Shown here: piece after piece, positions 9,046 to 16,909 of the stretch | Layout: the number at the start of each line of letters is the position of its first letter | How positions within the stretch are numbered: position 1 is the stretch's first letter | Assembly (NCBI GenBank): GCA_002304505.1 | Contig: NCEH01000134.1 | Location: 1 to 33,229 of the forward strand | Length of the DNA stretch: 33,229 bases | Reading direction: 5' to 3' | From: Rhizobiales bacterium 32-66-11 | GTDB taxonomy: Bacteria > Pseudomonadota > Alphaproteobacteria > Rhizobiales > Xanthobacteraceae | Translations under genes and position numbers: made by a program | The notes under the pieces: model-generated | What the model was told of the DNA's origin: nothing | What the model saw: the letters and a program-made list of their open reading frames with translations, nothing else | Databases searched by the model: none

Positions 9046-9054
9046 TCACCAGGC

Positions 9055-10806
9055 ATGACCCGCGGAGCCCTGGCAGAACGCATGCGCCTCGCGGCCTTCG
9101 TCGCGGGGCAGGGCTGGCGCTTGATTCTCGCGCGCCTGCCCGGCCTGCCGCTGTCCATCGGCCGGGTGAGCATTCCGGTGCCCGAGCGCCTGCTGATCGC
9201 CCCGCAGGACCTGCGCACCGGGGATGCCACCCGCGCCAGCGAGATTTATGCCGGGCGATTCGCCTTCGCCGGCAAGATCGCCCTGCTCGACGGGCGCACG
9301 CCGTTCGAGCTGGAGCCGCCCTCCCACGAATGGGCGCAGACGCTGCACGGCTTTGGCTGGCTGCGTCATCTGCGGGCGGCCAGCACCACCATCGCCCGCG
9401 CCAATGCCCGCGCCATCGTCGGCGATTGGATTCGCAATCCCGGCGAAGCCCGCGCCATCGCCGCCGAGCCGGAGGTGACGGCCCGCCGCATCATCTCCTG
9501 GCTCACCCAGGCGCCGTTCATCCTCCAGGACGCGGACCACGAATTCTACCGCCGCTTCATGCGCAGCCTCGCCCGGCAGGTGCGCCATCTGCGGCGCAGC
9601 GCGATCGCCGCGCCGGACGGCTATCCCCGCCTCATCTCCACCATCGCTTTGGTGTTCGCGGGCCTGTGCATGTCGGACCAAAGCCGGCTGCTCAAGGTCT
9701 CCCAGCGCCGCCTGGAGGAAGAGCTGGACCGGCAGATCCTGCCGGATGGCGGCATCATCACCCGCAATCCCGACAGCCTGATCGCTTTGCTGCTGGATCT
9801 TCTGCCCCTGCGCCACGCCTTTGCCGCGCGCAACCAGCCGGCCCCGCAGGCGCTGATGAACGCCATCGACCGCATGATGCCCATGCTGCGCTTCTTCCGG
9901 CACGGAGACGGTGCCTTCGCCCATTTCCACGGCATGGGACACACCGCCGCCGATCAGCTCGCGACCATCCTCGCCTATGACGACGCGCGCGGCGCGCCGG
10001 TCGCCAACGCGCCCCATTCCGGATTTCAGCGGCTCGACGCCAAGGGCAGCGTGCTGATCGCCGACACCGGCGTCGCCCCGCCGCTCGCGGCCGGCTGGGA
10101 GGCGCACGCAAGCTGCCTCGCGTTCGAATTTTCCAGCGGGCGCAACCGCATATTCGTCAATTGCGGAATGACGGCGATGAACCGCGAGATGTGGTGGCAA
10201 GTGGCGCGCGCGACCGCCGCCCATTGCACGGCGGTGATTGGCGACACCTCTTCCGCCCGTTTTCTGCAATGGAAATGGCTTGGAAAGCTGGTTGGCTTTC
10301 CCATCGTCTCCGGCCCCAATGCGGTGCCGGTGCAAAGGGGCAAAAGGGACGATTCCCTCATGCTGCGGGCCAGCCACGATGGCTATGCCGCGAGCTTCGG
10401 CGTCATTCACCAGCGCTCGTTCCGCCTCGCGAGCGAAGGCGCGCGGCTCGATGGCGAAGATCTGTTCAAGCCGGCGGAAGGCGCCCCGCCCACCTTGCCG
10501 GCCACCGCCTTCGCCATCCGCTTCCACCTGCATCCGAGCGTGACGGTGGAGCGGCTCGACGATCCGAGCACCGTGCTGCTGGCCCTGCCCGGTGGCGAAG
10601 CCTGGGCCTTTCTCGCGCCAAATCAAAGCGTTCTATTGGAAGAGAGCATTTATCTCGCGGCCCCGGATGGTCCGCGCCGCACGGTGCAATTGGTGATTTC
10701 CGGTTCGCTCGCCGAAACCAGCCGCGTGCTCTGGACCCTGGTGCGCACCCGCGAGCGCCAGCCCCCGCTTCCCGTGGGGGGCAGCTCTTCCGCCCGGACC
10801 CGGTGA
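9055..10806 (+). CDS. Heparinase II/III family protein
   Basis: The 583-aa protein has the two-part architecture of the heparinase II/III family. An alpha-helical toroid-like N-terminal half includes a segment around residues 90-115 (HEWAQTLHGFGWLRHL) resembling the W-x-R-HL region, and a C-terminal beta-rich domain (about 320-560) contains FHGMGHTAADQL and SGFQRLDAKGSVLIAD. Family members are polysaccharide lyases. The alphaproteobacterial version between rsmB and purH has no established substrate, and heparin is very unlikely to be it. I see no clear signal peptide, although residues 10-35 are moderately hydrophobic (LRLAAFVAGQGWRLILARLPGLPL), so export or membrane association is unresolved. 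It starts nine bases after rsmB and ends 54 bases before purH, so it is probably co-transcribed with both. Confidence 0.82.
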   Translation: MTRGALAERMRLAAFVAGQGWRLILARLPGLPLSIGRVSIPVPERLLIAPQDLRTGDATRASEIYAGRFAFAGKIALLDGRTPFELEPPSHEWAQTLHGFGWLRHLRAASTTIARANARAIVGDWIRNPGEARAIAAEPEVTARRIISWLTQAPFILQDADHEFYRRFMRSLARQVRHLRRSAIAAPDGYPRLISTIALVFAGLCMSDQSRLLKVSQRRLEEELDRQILPDGGIITRNPDSLIALLLDLLPLRHAFAARNQPAPQALMNAIDRMMPMLRFFRHGDGAFAHFHGMGHTAADQLATILAYDDARGAPVANAPHSGFQRLDAKGSVLIADTGVAPPLAAGWEAHASCLAFEFSSGRNRIFVNCGMTAMNREMWWQVARATAAHCTAVIGDTSSARFLQWKWLGKLVGFPIVSGPNAVPVQRGKRDDSLMLRASHDGYAASFGVIHQRSFRLASEGARLDGEDLFKPAEGAPPTLPATAFAIRFHLHPSVTVERLDDPSTVLLALPGGEAWAFLAPNQSVLLEESIYLAAPDGPRRTVQLVISGSLAETSRVLWTLVRTRERQPPLPVGGSSSARTR

Positions 10807-10860
10807 CGAGCACCGCCTCTCCGTGATAGGGCGAGCGCAATTCAGATCCGGAGTTGCCCC

Positions 10861-12450
10861 ATGCCCGCCGACGTGCGCCCCGTCACCCGTGCCCTGATCT
10901 CGGTGTCCGACAAAGCGGGCCTGATCCCCTTCGCCACCGCGCTGGTGAAGACCGGCGTGCAGCTGGTCTCCACCGGCGGCACCGCCAAGGCCCTGGCCGA
11001 CGCCGGCCTTCCCGTGGTGGATGTGGCCGAGCTGACGGGCTATCCGGAAATGATGGACGGCCGGGTGAAGACCCTGCATCCCCGCGTCCATGGTGGCATC
11101 CTGGCGATCCGCACCGATCCCGGCCACCAGGCCTCCATGGCCGAGCACGGCATTCCCCCCATCGATTTGGTGGTGGTCAATCTCTACCCTTTCGAAGCCA
11201 CGGTCGCCCGCGGCGCCGACTTCGATGAAACCGTTGAAAACATTGACATTGGCGGCCCCGCTCTGATCCGCGGCGCGGCCAAGAACCATAATGACGTGGC
11301 GGTCGTGGTGGATGTTTCCGACTATTCCGCCGTGCTGGCGGAAATCGAGCTGCATGGCGGCACCACCCTCGCCCTGCGACGCAAGCTGGCGCAGACCGCC
11401 TATGCCCGCACCGCCGCCTATGATGCGGCCATCTCCAACTGGTTCGCGGTCGAAGTGAAGGCCGAGGCGCCGACCTATCGCGCGGTCGGCGGCAAGCTGA
11501 TCGAGGCCCTGCGCTATGGCGAGAACCCGCACCAGACGGCGGCCTTCTACGCCACCTCCGAGCAGCGCGCGGGCGTCGCCACCGCCCGGCAGGTTCAGGG
11601 TAAGCAATTGTCGTTCAACAATATTAACGACACGGACGCGGCCTTCGAATGCGTCGCGGAATTCCACCCCGCCCGCACTGCCGCGGTGGTGATCGTCAAG
11701 CATGCCAACCCCTGCGGGGTCGCCGAGGGAAGCTCGCTGGCGCAGGCCTATGCCAAGGCGCTGGCGTGCGATCCGGTCTCGGCGTTCGGCGGCATCATCG
11801 CCGTCAACCGGACCCTGGATGCCGAGGCGGCGCGGGCGATGGTGGAGATTTTCACCGAAGTGATCGTCGCGCCCGACGCCACCGAGGAAGCGATTAACCT
11901 CATAGCCGCAAAGAAGAATTTGCGCCTGCTGCTGACCGGCGGCCTGCCCGATCCGCGCAGCCCCGGCCTCAATGTGCGCACCGTCGCGGGGGGGCTGCTG
12001 GTGCAGAGCCGGGACAATGCCTCCATCGACGATCTGGACCTCAAGGTGGTCACCCGCCGGGAGCCGACCGAGGCCGAACTGACCGACATGCGGTTCGCCT
12101 TCCGGGTGGCTAAGCATGTGAAATCAAACACGATTATCTACGCCAAGGACCTTGCCACCGTGGGCATCGGCGCGGGCCAAATGAGCCGGGTGGATTCCGC
12201 CCGCATCGCCGCCCGCAAGGCCCAGGACGCCGCCGAGGCGGCCGGGCTGACGGTGCCGCTCACCAAGGGCTCCGTGGTCGCCTCCGATGCCTTTTTCCCC
12301 TTTGCGGACGGGCTGTTAGCGGCGGTCGAAGCGGGCGCGACGGCGGTCATTCAGCCGGGCGGATCGATGCGGGATGCGGAGGTGATCGCCGCCGCCGACG
12401 CCGCCGGCCTTGCCATGGTGTTCACCGGCGTGCGCCACTTCAAGCACTGA
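10861..12450 (+). CDS. purH: Bifunctional AICAR formyltransferase/IMP cyclohydrolase PurH
   Basis: PurH catalyses the last two steps of de novo purine synthesis (AICAR to FAICAR to IMP) in the cytoplasm. The 529-aa protein matches the family's usual length. An N-terminal MGS-like IMP cyclohydrolase domain (about 1-200) contains LISVSDKAGL, STGGTAKAL and GRVKTLHPRVHGGIL. The AICARFT domain contains EALRYGENPHQTAAFY, KHANPCGVA and the C-terminal SDAFFPFADGLLAAVEAGATAVIQPGGS-type region. The start is supported by GGAG seven bases upstream. It is the last gene of the rsmB-heparinase-purH group, and a strong hairpin follows its stop. Confidence 0.96.
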   Translation: MPADVRPVTRALISVSDKAGLIPFATALVKTGVQLVSTGGTAKALADAGLPVVDVAELTGYPEMMDGRVKTLHPRVHGGILAIRTDPGHQASMAEHGIPPIDLVVVNLYPFEATVARGADFDETVENIDIGGPALIRGAAKNHNDVAVVVDVSDYSAVLAEIELHGGTTLALRRKLAQTAYARTAAYDAAISNWFAVEVKAEAPTYRAVGGKLIEALRYGENPHQTAAFYATSEQRAGVATARQVQGKQLSFNNINDTDAAFECVAEFHPARTAAVVIVKHANPCGVAEGSSLAQAYAKALACDPVSAFGGIIAVNRTLDAEAARAMVEIFTEVIVAPDATEEAINLIAAKKNLRLLLTGGLPDPRSPGLNVRTVAGGLLVQSRDNASIDDLDLKVVTRREPTEAELTDMRFAFRVAKHVKSNTIIYAKDLATVGIGAGQMSRVDSARIAARKAQDAAEAAGLTVPLTKGSVVASDAFFPFADGLLAAVEAGATAVIQPGGSMRDAEVIAAADAAGLAMVFTGVRHFKH

Positions 12451-12456
12451 CGAACC

Positions 12457-12480
12457 GCGCGGAGGACCGCTCCTCCGCGC
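12457..12480 (+). terminator. Hairpin terminator after purH
   Basis: A perfect 10-bp inverted repeat, GCGCGGAGGA / TCCTCCGCGC, with a four-base loop lies six bases after the purH stop. It is followed by a C/T-rich stretch but no true T-run, as is usual in GC-rich alphaproteobacteria. It separates the purine operon from hemN. Confidence 0.65.
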
Positions 12481-12566
12481 CTTCTCCGCTCTATCCGGGG
12501 CGATGTCCGCGCTTTTCGGCGGATGTTCGCCGTTGCGTCTTCGGATCGCCGACGCGCCGACGTGCC

Positions 12567-12580
12567 TTGCGGTGAATCAA
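12567..12580 (+). promoter_or_regulatory. FixK/FNR-type box upstream of hemN
   Basis: TTGCGGTGAATCAA fits the rhizobial FixK consensus TTG(A/C)-N6-(T/G)CAA exactly. Its centre lies 44.5 bases before the hemN start codon. Oxygen-independent coproporphyrinogen dehydrogenase genes are classical FNR/FixK targets, and fixK itself is encoded about 2 kb downstream. If the box works as a class II site (centre near -41.5), transcription would begin only a few bases before the hemN ATG. Confidence 0.75.
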
Positions 12581-12617
12581 AGCGATTTGCCGGCGTTTCG
12601 CGGATGATCCGCGCATC

Positions 12618-13985
12618 ATGAAAGCAGATCTGCTCGCGCGCGCCGGCCGTCCTGTGCCGCGCTATACCTCCTACCCCACGGCCCCCCATTTCGGTGCGGA
12701 GGTCGACGCTGCGACCTATGCCGCATGGCTGGCGGCGGTGCCGGCGGATGCCACCGCCTCGCTCTATCTGCATGTGCCGTTCTGCGCCGAGCTGTGCTTT
12801 TACTGCGGCTGCCACACCACGGTGGCGCGCGGGGCAACGCCGCTCGACGCCTATGCGGCACGGCTGGAGGAGGAGATCGCGCTTGTCACCGCGCAACTGC
12901 CCGGCCGGCTGGAGGTGGGGCACCTGCATTGGGGCGGCGGCACGCCGACCATGCTGGGCAATCCCGATTTCCTGCGGATCATGGAGCTGCTGCGCACGCG
13001 CTTCGCGGTCCGCCCCGATGCCGAGATCGCGATCGAGATCGACCCCCGCGTCATGGACCAGGCCAAGGTGGATACGCTGGCCTCAGCGGGCATCAACCGG
13101 GCCAGCCTTGGCGTGCAGGATTTCGACCCCAAGGTCCAAGAGGCGATCGGTCGCCGGCAAAGCTTCGCCGAAACCGCGGCCGTCGCCGATGCTTTGCGCA
13201 AGGCCGGCATCGGCGCCATCAATCTCGACCTGATCTACGGCCTGCCCTACCAGACCACGGCCTCGGTCACGCGCACGCTGAACGACGCGCTGGCGCTTGA
13301 GCCGAGCCGGATCGCAGTGTTCGGCTATGCCCATGTGCCCTGGATGAAAAAGCACCAGGCGCTGATTTCCGAAGCCACCCTGCCCGGCCCCGCCGCCCGT
13401 CTTGAACAGGCGGAAACAATCTCCCGCCTGCTGAATGAAGCCGGCTATGTATCCATCGGGCTGGATCATTTCGCCCGACCCGGCGACGCCATGGCTGACC
13501 GCGCCGAGGCCGGCACGCTGAAGCGCAATTTCCAGGGCTATACCACCGATGACGCACCGGTGCTGCTGGGCTTCGGCCCGTCCGCCATCGGCGCTTTGCC
13601 CCAAGGCTATGTGCAGAACCTGCCCGCGACCCCGCACTGGCACCAGGCGATCGCGCGGGGCGATCTGCCGATCGCACGCGGGCGCGCCCTGACCGCCGAC
13701 GACCGGCTGCGGCGGGCGGTGATCGAGCGGCTGATGTGCGATCTTTCGGTCGATCTCGATGCGGTCTGCGCCGCCCACGGCACCGATGCCGGGGTGTTCG
13801 CCCAGGAACTCGGCGCCCTCGCGCCCCTGATCGCCGACGGACTGGCGGTGCGCGACGGCGCATCGGTGCGCGTGCCGGAAAATGCGCGGGCCTTCACCCG
13901 CACCGTGTGCGCCGTGTTCGACGCCTATCTCGCCCCGCAATCGGAAACGGCCCCGGCTCCGCGCCGGCATGCGGCGGCGGTGTAA
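12618..13985 (+). CDS. hemN: Oxygen-independent coproporphyrinogen III dehydrogenase HemN
   Basis: HemN is a cytoplasmic radical-SAM enzyme that oxidatively decarboxylates coproporphyrinogen III to protoporphyrinogen IX without oxygen. It allows haem synthesis under microaerobic or anaerobic conditions. The 455-aa protein begins MKADLLARAGRPVPRYTSYPTAPHF, which is typical HemN rather than HemW. The 4Fe-4S motif PFCAELCFYCGC has C56, C60, C63 and the extra C65. GGGTPTML and LKRNFQGYTT follow in the usual places. ATG 12618 is the first in-frame start codon after the promoter region, and I see no ribosome binding site before it. A FixK box lies just upstream, so regulation by low oxygen is very likely. 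Confidence 0.95.
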   Translation: MKADLLARAGRPVPRYTSYPTAPHFGAEVDAATYAAWLAAVPADATASLYLHVPFCAELCFYCGCHTTVARGATPLDAYAARLEEEIALVTAQLPGRLEVGHLHWGGGTPTMLGNPDFLRIMELLRTRFAVRPDAEIAIEIDPRVMDQAKVDTLASAGINRASLGVQDFDPKVQEAIGRRQSFAETAAVADALRKAGIGAINLDLIYGLPYQTTASVTRTLNDALALEPSRIAVFGYAHVPWMKKHQALISEATLPGPAARLEQAETISRLLNEAGYVSIGLDHFARPGDAMADRAEAGTLKRNFQGYTTDDAPVLLGFGPSAIGALPQGYVQNLPATPHWHQAIARGDLPIARGRALTADDRLRRAVIERLMCDLSVDLDAVCAAHGTDAGVFAQELGALAPLIADGLAVRDGASVRVPENARAFTRTVCAVFDAYLAPQSETAPAPRRHAAAV

Positions 13986-14006
13986 GGGCGAGGGGTGCTC
14001 GGCCCG

Positions 14007-14023
14007 CCGGCGCGGTGCGCCGG
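14007..14023 (+). terminator. Putative hairpin terminator after hemN
   Basis: CCGGCGC-GGT-GCGCCGG forms a 7-bp GC-only stem with a three-base loop, 22 bases after the hemN stop. No T-run follows, so the terminator reading rests on stem strength and position. Confidence 0.45.
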
Positions 14024-14070
14024 AAAACACCGGACCCTTCCCTTCGTCTTTCGGCCATCACCCTTCATTC

Positions 14071-14176
14071 GTCATGGCCGGGCGTGTGTCGGCCACCACG
14101 CCGGGCCGGCCGCGCGGACCTTGAAAGCTGGCTCCAAAGGCGGGGCGTGGATGCACGGGTCGAGCCCGTGCATGAC
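14071..14176. repeat. Palindromic intergenic repeat element, copy 1
   Basis: The element is bounded by GTCATG (14071-14076) and CATGAC (14171-14176). Its left half, GTCATGGCCGGGC, has the look of the dispersed palindromes found between genes in Bradyrhizobium, Rhodopseudomonas and relatives. The right end contains a 9-bp hairpin, ATGCACGGG / CCCGTGCAT, with a five-base loop (14151-14173). Such elements are usually non-coding, folded in RNA, and present in many genomic copies. The family resemblance is from memory and no copy count could be made. Confidence 0.6.
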
Positions 14177-14277
14177 ACGGCTCAGCACATGGCTCTGCTG
14201 CGATCACGCAGGTCCGACAATGTCGATTGACCCCACGGCGGCGCGACGGCGCGCGTCGCCATCCTGGGAGGCCGTCG

Positions 14278-14377
14278 TCCCCGCGCGTGTCCCGGCCGTC
14301 CGGCCGGCGCTGACGGGCACACGGCCGGCGAGGTCCGGTGCCCGCGGCGGCGCGGATCGCCGGGACGCGCCCGGGGA
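14278..14377. repeat. Palindromic intergenic repeat element, degenerate copy 2
   Basis: The arm at 14278-14301 (TCCCCGCGCGTGTCCCGGCC and four more bases) is matched by the reverse complement of 14354-14377 at 20 of 24 positions. The arms flank a 52-base GC-rich core. The arm sequence resembles the common rhizobial CCCCGGGCTTGTCCCGGG type repeat. The two arms could form a long imperfect hairpin in RNA from either strand. Confidence 0.55.
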
Positions 14378-14548
14378 AAGCGGGGAAGAAGATGATGCTT
14401 TTTCCGCGACATCCCGGCCGCAAGGCGGCGGGACAAGCGGGTGGACTTGATCTTACTTAAACCCGGTCGCGAACGCGCCACGACCTTCCCGGAACATCGG
14501 CCGAACCCTCACCCGCGCGGCGAAGGTCCCTGGCCTTCAGCTGTCAGG

Positions 14549-15250
14549 TCAGCTGTCGAGGCGGCGCAGCGCGTTGCGGTCGCGCAGCACGATGCAGCGG
14601 GAGGACGGCAAAGCGATCGCCGCGGCGCCCTCAAGCTGGGTCAGGGTACGCGAGACGGTCTCGATGGTGAGGCCGAGATAATCGGCGATATCCTGGCGCG
14701 ACATGGGCAGATGCACTTCGCTGACATCGGCCGGGCTGGACCGGCGGGCAAGGTCCAGCAGGAAGGTGGCGACCCGCTCCTGCGCGGTCTTGCGGCCCAG
14801 CAGCAGAAGATGGTCCTGCGCGCGGTGCAATTCGGTGAAGGTGAGGTTCCAGATGGCGCGGGCGAGCGCGCTGTCATCGGTGGCGCGGCTGAACAGCAAG
14901 GACCGCTTCACGCGGGCAAGCCGGCATTCGCTGACCGCCTCGGCGGAAAAGCGGGTGCGCTCGGCAGTCTCCCAGCCGAAGGCATCGCCCTTCAGGCAGA
15001 AGGTCTCGATCTGCCGCCGCCCGTCTCCAAGCAGCTTGCAGATGCGCACCACGCCCGAAAGCACGACGAAGACATGGTCGGCGGGTTCATCCTCGCCGAA
15101 AATCTCGGCATTGCGGGCGAAACTGACGACGGTTCCCATGCGCGCCACGGCGGCGGCGGGGTTAAGCACGTCTTCTTCCTCCCGGATGGCGGCGGGCAAC
15201 GGGGCGGGAAAGGCGCGGTTCGCGACGATAGCAGCGACGGTGGCGGGCAT
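14549..15250 (-). CDS. fixK: FixK-type CRP/FNR transcription factor
   Basis: This is a cytoplasmic DNA-binding regulator of the FNR/FixK group. The 233-aa protein has a cyclic-nucleotide-binding-like beta-roll (about 35-115), a dimer helix (about 125-160) and a helix-turn-helix, LPMSRQDIADYLGLTIETVSR, at about 181-201. Its recognition residues E197, S200 and R201 are those that read TTGAT half-sites. There is no N-terminal cysteine cluster (cysteines only at 71, 85, 109 and 219), so it should not sense oxygen through an Fe-S cluster as FNR does. That makes it FixK-class, normally switched on by FixJ. ATG 15250 has GGAGG eight bases upstream. The gene is divergent from fixL, with a FixJ-like palindrome and a FixK box between them. 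Confidence 0.88.
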   Translation of the reverse strand: MPATVAAIVANRAFPAPLPAAIREEEDVLNPAAAVARMGTVVSFARNAEIFGEDEPADHVFVVLSGVVRICKLLGDGRRQIETFCLKGDAFGWETAERTRFSAEAVSECRLARVKRSLLFSRATDDSALARAIWNLTFTELHRAQDHLLLLGRKTAQERVATFLLDLARRSSPADVSEVHLPMSRQDIADYLGLTIETVSRTLTQLEGAAAIALPSSRCIVLRDRNALRRLDS

Positions 15251-15289
15251 CGAACAGGCCTCCAAAAGGTTGATTAGAGGCTTAGGTCT

Positions 15290-15303
15290 TTGCTCTCGAT
15301 CAA
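15290..15303 (-). promoter_or_regulatory. FixK-type box in the fixK promoter
   Basis: On the minus strand TTGATCGAGAGCAA fits TTG(A/C)-N6-(T/G)CAA exactly. Its centre is 46.5 bases before the fixK ATG. A possible -10, TAATCA, lies at 15276-15271 on the same strand, which would place the box at about -32, overlapping the -35 region. That geometry suggests negative autoregulation rather than activation, but the transcription start is not known. Confidence 0.6.
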
Positions 15304-15319
15304 TAAATTCGGATCGAAT

Positions 15320-15341
15320 CCTTAAGTAGGGTCCCTTAAGG
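15320..15341. promoter_or_regulatory. Palindrome resembling a FixJ-P binding site
   Basis: CCTTAAG (15320-15326) and CTTAAGG (15335-15341) form an inverted repeat around TAGGGTCC. The core TAAGTAGGGTCCC closely resembles the TAAGTAG-TTTCCC type FixJ sites I recall from rhizobial fixK and nifA promoters. Its centre is roughly 65 bases upstream of the start predicted from the TAATCA hexamer of fixK, where FixJ sites are expected. The FixJ assignment is from memory and position, not from a search. Confidence 0.5.
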
Positions 15342-15448
15342 GATTTCCCGGAGGCGCGGAGTGGGCCAAAGTGCATGTAAGCGGCGGTGGTAGCCGGCAG
15401 GCGCGCCGCGCCCGCCGCGCCAGCGCAATGGGGGTACGGACAGGCGGG

Positions 15449-16909
15449 ATGACCAGCCAGAACGAGACCGAGCCCGCCGCCCCTGCGGCGGTAGGCCCGC
15501 CCCCGGTCGGCGCCGGCCAGATGGCGAGCTTCACCGGCGAGGCGCTTACCAGTGTGTTCGCCGGCGCCTTCGCGGTCATGGTCGCCGTGGTCGCCGGCGA
15601 CCTGCTCGGCTGGCCCGCCTTCGGCCCGGCTGCCCTCCTGGCCTGCGGCAGTGCGGTGGTGCTGGTCAGCGGACGTGGCCTGGCCGCCAGCCTGCCGGCG
15701 GTGGCGATCGCGCTCGGCGCGCAAGCCGCCTTGGCCTGGACCGAAGCCGGCAACGCCACCCCTGAGCTCCCGGCAGCGCTGCTGTTCCTCGTGCTCGGGC
15801 TGTCCACCAGCGTGCTGGGGGAGCGGCTGCGCCGCACCAAGCTCGACGCCGCCACGCGCGACCGGGCCCTGCTGGCGCGCGAGGCGCATCTTTCCTCCAT
15901 CCTCGACACCGTGCCCGACGCCATGATCGTGATCGACGCACGCGGCATCATGCAATCCTTCTCCAGCGCCGCCGAGCGCCTGTTCGGCTATACCGCCTCC
16001 GACGCCATCGGCCGCAACGTTTCCATCCTCATGCCCAATCCCCACAAGAGCGCGCACGATGCCTATCTGGACCGCTATCTCACCACCGGGGAGCGGCGCA
16101 TCATCGGCATCGGCCGCGTGGTGGTGGGCCTGCGCAAGAACGGCTCCACCTTCCCCATGGAATTGTCGGTGGGCGAGATGCGCTCCGGCTCCGGGCGGTT
16201 TTTCACCGGCTTCATCCGCGACCTCACCGAGCGCCAGGCCACCGAGGCGCGGCTTCAGGAATTGCAAGCCGAGCTGGTCCACATCTCGCGCCTCACCGCC
16301 ATGGGCGAAATGGCCTCCACCCTCGCCCACGAACTCAACCAGCCGCTCTCCGCCATCGCCAATTACATCAAGGGCTGCCGCCGCCTGCTGGAACAGGACG
16401 GATCGCGCAACGCGCCGCAATTGCAAGGCGCGCTCGACAAGGCCGCCGAACAGGCGCTGCGGGCCGGGCACATCATCCGCCGCCTGCGCGATTTCGTCTC
16501 GCGCGGGGAAAGCGAGCGGCGGGTGGAAAGCCTCTCCAAGCTGGTGGAGGAGGCGAGCGCCCTCGCCCTGGTGGGCGCCAAGGAATATGGCATCGAGGTG
16601 CGCTTCAGGTTCGATCCCGCGTGCGACCTCGTGCTCGCGGACAAGGTGCAGGTGCAGCAGGTCTTGCTCAATCTGATCCGCAACGGCATGGAAGCGATGA
16701 TGGAGGGCATCTCCAAGGAGATCGCCGACCAATTGTTCATGCCCTTCATCACCACCAAGCAGCATGGCATGGGGGTGGGGCTTTCCATCTCCCGCACCAT
16801 CATCGAATCGCACGGCGGCCGGATCTGGGCCGAACCGAACCCCGAGGGCGGCAGCATCTTCCGTTTCACCCTGCGCGCCGTGCAAGAGGAGGCCGTGGGC
16901 AATGCCTGA
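15449..16909 (+). CDS. fixL: Oxygen-sensor histidine kinase FixL, missing the G1 ATP-binding box
   Basis: FixL is a membrane-anchored haem-PAS kinase that phosphorylates FixJ when oxygen is low. From ATG 15449 the protein is 486 aa. It shows about four N-terminal membrane segments (30-125) and a haem-PAS domain (about 145-260) with the proximal His H203 (SAHDAYLDRY) and R223 (IIGIGRVVVG). The H-box LAHELNQPLSAI (H294), N-box NLIRNGMEAMM (N412) and G2 box GMGVGLSIS (440-448) follow. The DxGxG G1 box and about 30 flanking residues are absent: EAMMEG runs straight into ISKEIADQLFMPFITTK at residues 420/421 (bases 16706-16711). Everything else is intact and in frame. ATP binding and kinase activity are therefore doubtful. 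Upstream starts at 15371 and 15428 are less likely. It overlaps fixJ by eight bases. Confidence 0.9.
   Translation: MTSQNETEPAAPAAVGPPPVGAGQMASFTGEALTSVFAGAFAVMVAVVAGDLLGWPAFGPAALLACGSAVVLVSGRGLAASLPAVAIALGAQAALAWTEAGNATPELPAALLFLVLGLSTSVLGERLRRTKLDAATRDRALLAREAHLSSILDTVPDAMIVIDARGIMQSFSSAAERLFGYTASDAIGRNVSILMPNPHKSAHDAYLDRYLTTGERRIIGIGRVVVGLRKNGSTFPMELSVGEMRSGSGRFFTGFIRDLTERQATEARLQELQAELVHISRLTAMGEMASTLAHELNQPLSAIANYIKGCRRLLEQDGSRNAPQLQGALDKAAEQALRAGHIIRRLRDFVSRGESERRVESLSKLVEEASALALVGAKEYGIEVRFRFDPACDLVLADKVQVQQVLLNLIRNGMEAMMEGISKEIADQLFMPFITTKQHGMGVGLSISRTIIESHGGRIWAEPNPEGGSIFRFTLRAVQEEAVGNA

Larger units (their letters stand above)
13986..14548. other. 563-bp gene-free gap between convergent hemN and fixK
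   Basis: No convincing gene is present. The gap holds a hemN hairpin (14007-14023) and two palindromic intergenic repeat elements (14071-14176 and 14278-14377). It also has a FixK-box-like sequence with one mismatch, TTGATCTTACTTAA at 14447-14460, and a short tandem duplication of CAGCTGTC (14538-14545 and 14550-14557) at the very end of fixK. Open frames crossing it are composition artefacts. Confidence 0.7.
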
